Position numbers and translations under genes: made by a program
Part shown: positions 56,559 through 64,000 of the stretch, piece by piece
How positions within the stretch are numbered: position 1 is the first letter of the stretch
Layout of the letters: each line of letters begins with the position of its first letter
The notes under the pieces: generated by a model
Told to the model about the DNA's origin: nothing
The model's input: only the letters and a program-made list of their open reading frames with translations
Database searches by the model: none
Origin: Halopelagius fulvigenes
GTDB lineage: Archaea; Halobacteriota; Halobacteria; Halobacteriales; Haloferacaceae
NCBI RefSeq assembly: GCF_042662625.1
Contig: NZ_JBHSXH010000004.1
Location: 62,001 to 126,000, forward strand
DNA: 64,000 bases
Reading direction: 5' to 3'

Positions 56559-56864
56559 ACTAGTGACCGTACGCCGATGACAGCCATAAGTGTGCGTAGC
56601 TGTCGGAAAGCGGGGCGTTCGGCGTCGCCGTTAGATAGGTGTCAGAGGCCCTTCACTGACCGAAGGCCGAGCACGCCTCTTATCACATCGTCACCCACGA
56701 ACACATCTAATGAGAGTAAAGTTCGGATATCGTGTCGGTTCCTCCATCGAATTGTTTTCGTGAGCACACGGTATGTGTTCGGTGAAATTACCCGATACCG
56801 CAAATTCACCCAGCCGGGGAGGTAATGTTGGTAATTCACGTCGGGTGATGCGAGGAGATCCCGA
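56559..56864. other. Divergent promoter region of the halocin-like gene
   Basis: These 306 bases hold both promoters and no gene. The AT content rises towards the right (gaaattacccgataccgcaaattc near 56783-56806). A strong Shine-Dalgarno-like GAGGAG (56852-56857) is found eight bases before the ATG at 56865, unusual in a window where most genes look leaderless. Confidence 0.5.
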
Positions 56865-57908
56865 ATGTCGAACGACGAACCCAACGCAGACCAGTATCAA
56901 GAGGAACTCAGTGAACGTGCAGAAGATGGAGGAGGGTGTGCAGAGATGTGGGAGACGCTCTCCGAGAGACGTCGGTCGGACGACGGCTCCATCGGACGCC
57001 GGAGCTTCCTCGGAACTATCGGAGCGGCGAGCGCGGTAGGGATGTCTGGAACCGCCGCTGGGCGGTCCGACGAGACGGAGATAGAGATTCGAAAGGAAGA
57101 CTCGGAAGTCGACTCCGAGTCGGCTACGGCCGTGACGAAGACAGAAGCAGCTGAACATTTACTCGACACCCTCGTCCGTCCCGAAGCCCGTCCGGAAGAC
57201 ACCACGCGAACAGATATCTACCTCAACGACGAGCAGATGGGGTACACCTTGAACGTGCCCCTCGAGTACGGCAAACTGGCTGTCACGTACGACCCCGCTG
57301 GCGAGATAGCAAACGCCGGTGCTTCACTTTCGTCGTCTGAGGTGCCGGCGGGCGTCCGTCAGAAACTCTCGCGCGGGCTCGAGTGGCCCAATTCCGAGTC
57401 TGGCAGGCTGATGACGGAGGGGGCCGACCACCCGGTTCTCTTCACGCGAGGGACGACCGACTCCGAGGTCGAACGGGCGAAGGATGTAGTCGACGAACCG
57501 AGCGCGTTCGTCGAGATGATCGGTCTCGTCAACGTGACGGGCGAATCCTCGAGTGGGGAACTCGATATCCCGGGGAGCGGAGCCTATATCGCTACGTTCG
57601 AGGATGCGACATACGTAATCGACGCACAACTGAATCGAGTACTCGAAGAGACCACTATCGAGGAACTGCTCGGCGCGAGCACAGGAGGATTTTCGACTCT
57701 CGTCTCGACGTGCGACTCGAAAGCGGCGACGTGCGCGGTGGACGTGGTCATGGCGGTTCCGCACTGTACCCTCGCCTCGGTCGGATGCGGTCTCACGGGC
57801 GTTGGAGCGCTGGGTTGTTTCGTCCTCCTCCTCTCGCTCTGTGCACCGAACCTCACGCTCATCGGCCTCTCCGGGGCGTGTACGTACGTCGCGAGGAACT
57901 GCCTCTAA
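56865..57908 (+). CDS. Halocin C8-like peptide antibiotic precursor
   Basis: The 347-residue precursor has a Tat signal at 44-66 (GRRSFLGTIGAASAVG, twin Arg 45-46), a middle region of about 210 residues, and a hydrophobic, cysteine-rich C-terminal part from about 281 with eight cysteines at 283, 290, 301, 308, 318, 326, 339 and 346. Halocin C8 precursors have the same plan: Tat export, an N-terminal part that gives self-immunity, and a C-terminal cysteine-rich microhalocin of about 76 residues with ten cysteines. The present C-terminus is about 65 residues with eight cysteines, so it is a relative, not the same peptide. The small membrane protein gene follows 41 bases later. Confidence 0.75.
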   Translation: MSNDEPNADQYQEELSERAEDGGGCAEMWETLSERRRSDDGSIGRRSFLGTIGAASAVGMSGTAAGRSDETEIEIRKEDSEVDSESATAVTKTEAAEHLLDTLVRPEARPEDTTRTDIYLNDEQMGYTLNVPLEYGKLAVTYDPAGEIANAGASLSSSEVPAGVRQKLSRGLEWPNSESGRLMTEGADHPVLFTRGTTDSEVERAKDVVDEPSAFVEMIGLVNVTGESSSGELDIPGSGAYIATFEDATYVIDAQLNRVLEETTIEELLGASTGGFSTLVSTCDSKAATCAVDVVMAVPHCTLASVGCGLTGVGALGCFVLLLSLCAPNLTLIGLSGACTYVARNCL

Positions 57909-57949
57909 AGCCCGAAAAATCTAACTAATCCATCCTACAACTTCTTACA

Positions 57950-58165
57950 ATGCCTCGCTTCCCCGACGTCCTCCGTGATTTCGCGTATCTCTACGTACTC
58001 GCAGTCCTCGCTTGGGCAGTCGCCCTCAGCGGGTGGACGGTCACTCGCGGAGGACGCATCAACGCGACCCTGTTCGCCGACCAGTGGTTCATGTTTCTGC
58101 TCATCGCTATCGTGATGATCATCCCAACGTTCGCGTACCGGTGGTCGAAGAGTAATCTTCAGTGA
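57950..58165 (+). CDS. Small two-helix membrane protein beside the halocin-like gene
   Basis: The 71-residue protein has two hydrophobic helices, about residues 12-31 (LYVLAVLAWAVALSGW) and 46-62 (WFMFLLIAIVMIIP), with a short polar link. It follows the halocin-like gene after 41 bases and is surely in the same transcript. Roles to consider are immunity, help in export or processing. No family was recognised. Confidence 0.72.
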   Translation: MPRFPDVLRDFAYLYVLAVLAWAVALSGWTVTRGGRINATLFADQWFMFLLIAIVMIIPTFAYRWSKSNLQ

Positions 58166-58218
58166 GACGCGGCTACGAAGGCCAGGAGGCGGGTTCGGCG
58201 ACGGGTCCCCTTTTCCTT

Positions 58219-59568
58219 CTACTCCGCTCGGTCGTGTACGCTGATTCTAATTTCGGTTGCTGGTTGCGTGGTCAGCGAGGGAACGACTTCCAGAGGCTGG
58301 CGTAGTTCCGGACGTAACTCGAACCGCTTCAGGAGTTCGGAGAGGACTATTTTGACCTCCATCAACGCGAACCGTTCCCCGACGCACCGCCGCGGTCCTC
58401 CGGCGAACGGGAAGTACGCGCCCGGTGAGAGTTCACGTTCGAATTCGATCGACCAACGCTCCGGATGGAACTCCGTCGGAGCGTCGAACCACCGGGGGTC
58501 GCGATGGACGACCCATTGGTTGAGCGCCACGAGGGACCCGGCGGGGACGCGGTATCCGCTCAGCGAGTCGTCGGTAGTGGGCTGTCGGAAGATACCGAAC
58601 ACGGGCGGAAACAACCTGAGCGATTCCTTCAGTACTTTATCGAGTACGGAGTACTCACCTCGCCGTTGGAGGAGCGTCCGAACCGGGAGTTCCCGCACTT
58701 CCTTCGCGAGCGTCGCTTGTGTCTCTTGGTGAGTCGCCAACAGGTACCCCGTGAAAGTGAGCGCGAGCGCAGTCGTCTCGTGCCCTGCGACCAAGAGCGT
58801 CACCACTTCGTCCCTGACCGGTCGCTCGTTCTGCGTTAGCTCTGAGTTCTGCAGTCGGCCGAGCACCGCCAAACTCTCTTTCCCCCTTGCCCGGTGCTGT
58901 TCAACGAGTTCCTCTACGGCCGTATCGAGCGTGTTGAGGGCCCTCCGATACGCGAGATTCTCGGGCGTCGGAATCCACTCCGGGAGGTAGATGTAGGTTC
59001 GACTGATCCGTTCGAAGTGCGCCAAGATACGCTCGAACGCCGGTTTGAGCTCCCACGACTCGGTGGACAAGTCAACTCCGAACAACACTTCGACGATGAT
59101 GTTGAGCGTGAGACGCTTCATCTCCACTTCGAGGTCGATTACATCCCCGTCGGAGAACTCATCTGCGACCGACCTCGCGTGGAAGCGTACTACGTCTCGG
59201 TACTTCTCGATCTGCTGCGAGTAGAACGCAGGCTCGATGGCCCTCCGGTTCGTCCGCCACTCCTCGCCTTCTGCGAGAACTAATCCGTCTCCGAGGAGGG
59301 ACCTCGTCACTCGTTTCTGGAACCCTCCTTTTCGGTAGTTTTCGTTGTTCGAGACGAGAACTCGCTCAATGTCGCTCGGCCGAGTGGGGAGGATGAGACG
59401 CTGACCCGCAATCCGTAACTGGACGGTGGACTCGTACTCTTCGTTCAACTCTGTGAACCACTTTAACGGATTTCGGCGGAGGAACTGGTGGGTGTGTCCC
59501 ACCAGTGGAAGTGTCGGCGGTTCTGGCGGACTGTTCGAGGGTGATCGTTTGGACGTATCGTGAGACAT
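58219..59568 (-). CDS. Cytochrome P450
   Basis: The 449-residue enzyme has the oxygen-binding I-helix AGHETT (261-266), the ExxR pair Glu315-Arg318 (KESLRLFPP), and the heme loop FAGGPRRCVGERF with the iron-ligand Cys395. No membrane anchor is evident, as is usual for prokaryotic P450s. The substrate is unknown. It is convergent with the small membrane protein gene and lies 44 bases downstream of the regulator gene at 59613, so those two are probably one transcript. Confidence 0.95.
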   Translation of the reverse strand: MSHDTSKRSPSNSPPEPPTLPLVGHTHQFLRRNPLKWFTELNEEYESTVQLRIAGQRLILPTRPSDIERVLVSNNENYRKGGFQKRVTRSLLGDGLVLAEGEEWRTNRRAIEPAFYSQQIEKYRDVVRFHARSVADEFSDGDVIDLEVEMKRLTLNIIVEVLFGVDLSTESWELKPAFERILAHFERISRTYIYLPEWIPTPENLAYRRALNTLDTAVEELVEQHRARGKESLAVLGRLQNSELTQNERPVRDEVVTLLVAGHETTALALTFTGYLLATHQETQATLAKEVRELPVRTLLQRRGEYSVLDKVLKESLRLFPPVFGIFRQPTTDDSLSGYRVPAGSLVALNQWVVHRDPRWFDAPTEFHPERWSIEFERELSPGAYFPFAGGPRRCVGERFALMEVKIVLSELLKRFELRPELRQPLEVVPSLTTQPATEIRISVHDRAE

Positions 59569-59612
59569 CTGTTAGCGTCTCCGTCGAGTGCCGTCGAGCG
59601 AATCTGGCATAG

Positions 59613-60395
59613 TCACTCTTCTGACGGCCGGTACGGAACCGAACCCTCTTTGAACGATTCCAGCCGGTCTTTCGCCCAACTGACCGCCCGTGGTGATTCG
59701 TTCAACAGTAATCCTTGGACGCCCTTGTGTTGGTGGACCGTGACCCCGGCGGTGTCCTTCCGGTCGCCCTCCATCACCCAGAGTGAATACGGAAGGACGT
59801 CCTCCGTGACGTACAGGGTAACGTCCCCTCTCTTGACGATTTCCGTGAAGGAGTCCCTGAAGTCCAAGAGCCTCTTGACTGCGTCCCGATGAATGATAAT
59901 CTCCGCAGACAGTCCGTTCTCGTCGACGGCTGCCTCCACCAAGTCGATATACGAAGTGAGGATTATCGGCGCGAGTCCTACGAGACGAGATGCGTTCTGT
60001 AACCGTTCGATACTCGGTTCGAGTGTTGATTCAGGAATATATCTATCCCCCACGTGAACCTCTGCTTCCCGCAGGAACGTGATATCCATCTCTTTGAGGC
60101 TAGGGTTTTCGTTGAGCACTTCGGCCGTCTGAGCAACGTCGTCCATCCTGTCGATGTACTCTCGGTGGACGCTGTAGGACACTCGTCCCGACGGAGTCAG
60201 GTGGTATTCCCCGTCGACGTTCTCGAGACAACCGTTCTCCACCAGTTCTGCCACCGCCCGATCGATAGTGGAACGAGAGCTCTCCACGTCGGCGACTAAC
60301 TCGGGCTTTCGTTGCGGGTTTTCCCTGAGGGTTTCGAGAATCTCGAACCTCTTGTGGAGCGTCTCTCGGAGGGAAATGCTCGGGGACTCGTACAT
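59613..60395 (-). CDS. Helix-turn-helix regulator with FilR1-type middle domain
   Basis: The 260-residue protein has a winged helix at the N-terminus (KPELVADVESSRSTIDRAVAEL, about residues 29-50, then ENVDGEYHLTPSGRVSY) and a C-terminal domain similar in plan to the protein encoded at 55767. The segment VTLYVTEDVLPYSLWVMEGDR is part of this domain. Placed between a UbiA-type gene and the P450 gene, all leftward, it may control both. Confidence 0.78.
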   Translation of the reverse strand: MYESPSISLRETLHKRFEILETLRENPQRKPELVADVESSRSTIDRAVAELVENGCLENVDGEYHLTPSGRVSYSVHREYIDRMDDVAQTAEVLNENPSLKEMDITFLREAEVHVGDRYIPESTLEPSIERLQNASRLVGLAPIILTSYIDLVEAAVDENGLSAEIIIHRDAVKRLLDFRDSFTEIVKRGDVTLYVTEDVLPYSLWVMEGDRKDTAGVTVHQHKGVQGLLLNESPRAVSWAKDRLESFKEGSVPYRPSEE

Positions 60396-60457
60396 ACACG
60401 TTGGCTGTATGCAGCAGGTAAAAATGTAAGTACGATACCATTATATAAGGGGTGGAA

Positions 60458-61398
60458 TTATAACAAAAACAAGATATCGAGGGCGAACACACCGTTGAGA
60501 AACGTAGCCCAGTAACCCACGTCGAAGACTGTAGCGACGATGTCCGTTTGGATCCGTTCGGAGCGACCTCTCACGAGCAGATAGAGGGAGAGGTACCCGG
60601 CGCTCACGACGAGTATCCCTAACGCGCCGTACCACGCTCCGATGAGGCTAGCGACCAGTCCACTCGCTCCGGTGAGGACGGCCGCTAACAAGACGCTCCA
60701 GCTCACGCCGATATCCTGCGTGAACGTCTTCAGTCCGGACTCTTGGTCGTAATACGTGTCTGCTGCTTGGTGGAGGACGTGATAACCGAACGAGTAGAGA
60801 AACACGACGATGAGAGTGCTCGCGAGATGCTCTCGACCGACGGCGTACCGACCACCCATATCAGCGGCAGAAGCACGCAGAATACATCAGCGCCCGTCGT
60901 CACGATGTGGTTAAACACGCCCCACTCCTTGAACCGTGGGGGATACGAGTAGGCGAATCCGCAGAGCGCAAGAACGCTTCCCCACGCTACGAACAACGCC
61001 GAATTCGTTTCCAACGAGACGAGCGCCCAGAGAACGAGACCGAGTACGAGTTCTCCCACAAGTAGCGTGTACGCAGTTTCGTGACCGAACTCCTCTACCG
61101 CGTGCGACGTGACTTCCTTTTCCGGATTCGCCTTGTCTACCGCGTAGTCGTGGAGTGTGTCGGCGATGGAGGCCTGCATCTTGGTCAGCATCGCCGCGCC
61201 AAACACGAGCGCTATCAGCGCTACGTCCTCGCGGCTAAAGAAGACGCTGTAGCCCGGACTTGCGATACCCGCTGCGAGTAGAACGTACGCGACGTTGTAT
61301 CCCAGCGTCTCCGGGAGACGGTTGATTCGAGAGAACGCCCTGAGCTTCGCTGCGAGCGCATCTGCGCGACGACCATTCAGAACGCATACGGACGCCAT
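60458..61398 (-). pseudogene. UbiA-family prenyltransferase broken by one frameshift
   Basis: Two overlapping leftward frames together encode a full-length UbiA-type membrane enzyme of about 310 residues. The first part (to about 60840) has SRINRLPETLGYNVAYVLL, the first aspartate motif DTLHDYAVDKANPEKE, and YSYPPRFKEWG. The second has the second aspartate motif HQAADTYYDQESGLKTF. The reading frame changes once near 60838-60850, after LPLIWVVGTPSV. UbiA enzymes join an isoprenoid chain to an acceptor. It may be a true pseudogene or a base-call error. Confidence 0.8.
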
Positions 61399-61598
61399 CA
61401 CGACATAGTACCCGAGAGCGTGTGATTATGTCACCTATCGGCAACTCCACCAGCTACTGGGGACCCCGAAACGAGTCAGAGTCCCCGCAATCGTCGAGGG
61501 TACGTGAGTCCCGACGGTGGCCTCGGGTGGATCAGAGAACCGACCCCGGATGGCGGCGCATCCGAAGCCGAATTTCGGAAACGGTCTCGGGGAGGGAG
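61399..61598. other. Intergenic region
   Basis: The 200 bases between the UbiA-type gene start and the end of the repeat protein hold no gene. The UbiA promoter must be in the left part. Confidence 0.4.
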
Positions 61599-62432
61599 TC
61601 AGAAGTCGTTGTCCCGGACGGTCGAGGGAGAGACTATCCGCTCGTCGAGGTACACCTCCACGTTGTACGAGGGGTCGGCGGGAGTGAGGCTCAGTTCCTC
61701 GACCGTTCCGGAGAACAGGTAGCGGTCGCCGAGATACGTTAACCCGCCGGCGTCGGCGGGTAGCGGTCCCGTCTCGTCCGCGGCGGTGAGCGTCCCGTCG
61801 TCGTTCTCGACCGGTTCGTCGTCGCTGTCGGCGGAGAAGTTACCGCCCACGGTGTCGGGGTTCAACGTGCCCTCCGCCTGGATGGTGTACTCGGTGGGAC
61901 CGTTGGCCGCGATAGTCAGGAGGTTCAGGTCGCCGTCGTCGGTCTGCCAGTCGGGTACGTCGGCGGGCGCGACGGGGTCGCCGTTGTAGTAGACGTTCAC
62001 GTCGTACCCGGAGTCTTCCACCTCGAACGAGATGTACCCGAAGGTTCGATACCGGTCGCCGAGGTACGTCGTCCCGCCCGCGTCCTCGGGTAACGGTCCC
62101 GTCGTGTCCGTGATTGCCGCGTTGTACGGGCCCGGCCCGTCGCCGGGTTCGTCGTCGTCGTCGGCGGAGAAGTCGCCGCCCACGGTGTCGGCCTCCAACG
62201 TCCCGTCCACGGTGAACTCGTACTCCGTCGGGCCGTTCGCGGCGATCATCAGCGTGTGGACGTCGTCCGACTCGTCGGTCCCCTCCGCCGCGACGCTTCC
62301 GACCGGGAGACTCGCCGCCCCCAGTCCGGCGACGGCCGCCTTTATCGCCGTCCGTCGGTCGAACGTCGCGCCCCTCGCTCTGGACTGGGAGGGACCGTCC
62401 GCCCGCCTCGTTTGATAGTCGTTCTCTCTCAT
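61599..62432 (-). CDS. Tat-exported protein with two tandem repeat domains
   Basis: The 277-residue protein has a Tat signal (FDRRTAIKAAVAGLGAASLP, residues 24-43) and no lipobox. Two repeat domains of about 100 residues follow. Each starts with AANGPTEY, then GTLxxDTVGG, FSADxDDEP, TGPLPxDAGG, TYLGDRY and ends in a VxVYxxxxxVxP strand. The repeats look like an all-beta extracellular module. No function is known to me. The frame continues upstream, but ATG 62432 gives the Tat signal near the start. The next gene is a paralogue. Confidence 0.8.
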   Translation of the reverse strand: MRENDYQTRRADGPSQSRARGATFDRRTAIKAAVAGLGAASLPVGSVAAEGTDESDDVHTLMIAANGPTEYEFTVDGTLEADTVGGDFSADDDDEPGDGPGPYNAAITDTTGPLPEDAGGTTYLGDRYRTFGYISFEVEDSGYDVNVYYNGDPVAPADVPDWQTDDGDLNLLTIAANGPTEYTIQAEGTLNPDTVGGNFSADSDDEPVENDDGTLTAADETGPLPADAGGLTYLGDRYLFSGTVEELSLTPADPSYNVEVYLDERIVSPSTVRDNDF

Positions 62433-62702
62433 ACCAGTTACTGATGACAACGCCGAGACAGATAACTGCTCTCGACGTTCACCGTGCGCGGCGTGCACGA
62501 TGACCGCGGGATGCACACCGTCGGGCGCGCGCACGGGGTCGCTTGCTCCTCCCGGCGCGGGAGTCGAGTCCCGATTCGGTGCGCTACCGCACCGCTCTGC
62601 GGCGACGGGGTGTCAAAAAAGTACCGTCCCGCGGTGACGGCGGGCGTCCGAAAATCCGCCGCGGAGAGGCGAGTCGCCGTCCGCGGACGCGCGTCGGCCG
62701 CC

Positions 62703-63551
62703 TCAGAATCGCATCTGTCGGACGACGCTCGGATTCACCGGTTTCTCGTCGAGGTAGACGTACTTCTCGTGGGACGAGTCGCTCAACTGGAGGTCCAGCG
62801 TCTCGACGGACCCCGAGAACAGGTAGCGGTCCCCGAGCACGGTTTTCGCGCCCGCCTCCTTCGAGAGCGGTCCCGTCGTGCCCGCGGCGGTGAACGTCCC
62901 GTCGGCGTTCTCCGTCGGCGCGTCGTCCTCGTCCGCCGAGAAGTTCCCGCCCTTGTGGTCGGGCGTCATCTCCGGTTCGACCTGCAGTTCGTACGAGGTG
63001 GGGCCGTTCGCCGCTATCGTCAGGGTATGCAGGCTCGGGTCCGTCAACTGCATCCGGTTCAGTTCGTCCACGGTCACCAGCGTCTCGTCGAGGTAGACGT
63101 TCGCCTCGTAGTCGGGGTGCGCGTCGAGGGTGAGGTGGGCGTAGTAATCGACCAGGAACCGGTCACCATGGAACGCCGTCCCGCCCGCGTTCTCCAGCGT
63201 CGGCCCCGTCTCGTCTATCACCGTGTAGACGCTGGGACTGTTCTCGACGTACTTCGGTTCGTCGTCGCTGTCGGCCGAGAAGTCGCCGTGCTCCGTGTCC
63301 GCCTCCAACGTCCCGTCCACGGTGAACTCGTACTCCAACGGGCCGTTGGCGGTTATCATCAGCGAGTGCAGGTCGTCGGACTGAGTGTCCGTCCGCGACG
63401 ACGCCGCGGCAGTCCCCCACGGCAGGGTCACCGCTCCCAGTCCAGCGACGGCCGTCTTTATCGCCGTCCGCCGGTCGAACGTGACTCCCGACGAGTCGCC
63501 GTGCGGGTTCGCGCTGTCCTCCGCAGCCGTCCGAAGGTCGTCGCGTGTCAT
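62703..63551 (-). CDS. Tat-exported paralogue with two tandem repeat domains
   Basis: The 282-residue protein mirrors the protein encoded at 61599: Tat signal (FDRRTAIKTAVAGLGAVTLP), then two modules with TANGPLEYEFTVDGTLEAD, FSADSDDEP and ENAGGTAFHGDRF in the first, and AANGPTSYELQVE, FSADEDDAP, KEAGAKTVLGDRYLF in the second. The signal region is nearly identical in both genes while the modules have diverged. It was likely made by tandem duplication. A 270-base gap separates the two genes, so each may have its own promoter. Confidence 0.8.
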   Translation of the reverse strand: MTRDDLRTAAEDSANPHGDSSGVTFDRRTAIKTAVAGLGAVTLPWGTAAASSRTDTQSDDLHSLMITANGPLEYEFTVDGTLEADTEHGDFSADSDDEPKYVENSPSVYTVIDETGPTLENAGGTAFHGDRFLVDYYAHLTLDAHPDYEANVYLDETLVTVDELNRMQLTDPSLHTLTIAANGPTSYELQVEPEMTPDHKGGNFSADEDDAPTENADGTFTAAGTTGPLSKEAGAKTVLGDRYLFSGSVETLDLQLSDSSHEKYVYLDEKPVNPSVVRQMRF

Positions 63552-64000
63552 AGGTCCGACGTAGATAACAGCCTCCGGACACATAACGCTGTACCGCAGT
63601 CCCAATCGAGTCGGAATGACAGCCCTGGCGTGAAGGCCTTCGAAAGGTAAATGGGCGGTGCGGTGCATTGTGCCCCCGTATCAGACAGTTCAATCTTCGA
63701 GTACGATCCGCGTCTTGCGGTTCTCCGTCACGCGCTCCTAATTCATATCCTGCGGATGATACTTCGTACGGCGAGGACCGTTCGCTGACGACGAAATCCA
63801 ATCGATTCGGACTCGCCCGCGGGCGTGGCCGTGACCGACCGCGATATCACAACCTGTTCGACCCCGCACAAAATACCGAATTTTGAAGTTGGAAATTAAA
63901 CCCGAGGGCGGCGAATTAGCTTCTTAAGCCTATCTCACCGTGGCGACCGACGCGTTCCGTCGAGTCGCCCGTCTGGTCCGAGGGGGAGACGCCGGCCGGT
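63552..64000. other. Intergenic region at the right edge
   Basis: I see no supported gene in these 449 bases. A rightward open frame at 63668-63886 has no motif. An AT-rich stretch (gaagttggaaattaaac near 63885-63901, then agcttcttaagcc) could be a promoter for a gene beyond the edge. Confidence 0.4.

Noticed and set aside
62000..63300. Repeat array such as CRISPR because of recurring gtcgtcggcggagaagt-type words
   Set aside because: The recurring words encode the FSAD-x-DDEP module of two paralogous proteins. Spacing is about 300 bases and follows the protein repeats, not a CRISPR layout.
63668..63886. 72-codon rightward gene near the right edge
   Set aside because: Arg- and Ser-rich translation with no recognisable feature, in a region that otherwise looks non-coding.

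Overview
The window is chromosomal or megaplasmid DNA of a halophilic archaeon (class Halobacteria, most like Haloferacales such as Haloferax or Halogeometricum). The evidence is high GC with strongly acidic proteins, nearly leaderless genes with a TATA-like box about 27 bases before the start, twin-arginine (Tat) lipoprotein signals on every transporter binding protein, and close resemblance, from memory, to Haloferax xac and bgaH products. No rRNA, tRNA, insertion sequence or CRISPR array was recognised.

Layout. 1-13.5 kb: a cut-off MFS transporter, a SprT-like metalloprotein, an ArsR-type regulator with a divergent conserved gene, a malic enzyme, a complete sugar ABC transporter (binding protein, two permeases, ATPase, membrane protein) and a divergent chaperonin. 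14-44 kb: a plant-polysaccharide and pentose island with GH3, GH2, GH51 and GH127 glycosidases, a second sugar ABC transporter, and the oxidative pentose pathway genes xacA, xacC, xacD, xacE and xacF. 45-54.5 kb: the pentose ABC operon xacGHIJK, its IclR-type regulator xacR and a GH42 beta-galactosidase (bgaH). 54.7-64 kb: an inositol-phosphatase-type enzyme, then an accessory segment with a halocin C8-like peptide precursor, a small membrane protein, a cytochrome P450, two related regulators, a frameshifted UbiA prenyltransferase and two paralogous Tat-exported repeat proteins.

How it fits together. The glycosidases should release arabinose, xylose and galactose. The transporters import them. 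XacA, XacC, XacD, XacE and XacF then turn pentoses into 2-oxoglutarate through lactone, aldonate, 2-keto-3-deoxypentonate and 2-oxoglutarate semialdehyde. The pentose island also carries scars of gene loss: at least three places hold remnants of collapsed sugar-transporter operons (18.3-19.2, 39.97-40.48 and 44.38-44.85 kb). The third is a decayed duplicate of the xac operon-regulator block that still keeps its promoter and operator-like palindrome.

The most interesting candidate system is the halocin-like cluster at 56.9-58.2 kb with its flanking regulators. A five-site palindrome family (GTTCT-N7-AGAAC), found around the regulator gene, its relic and the GH3 gene, is the best candidate for an undescribed regulatory element.
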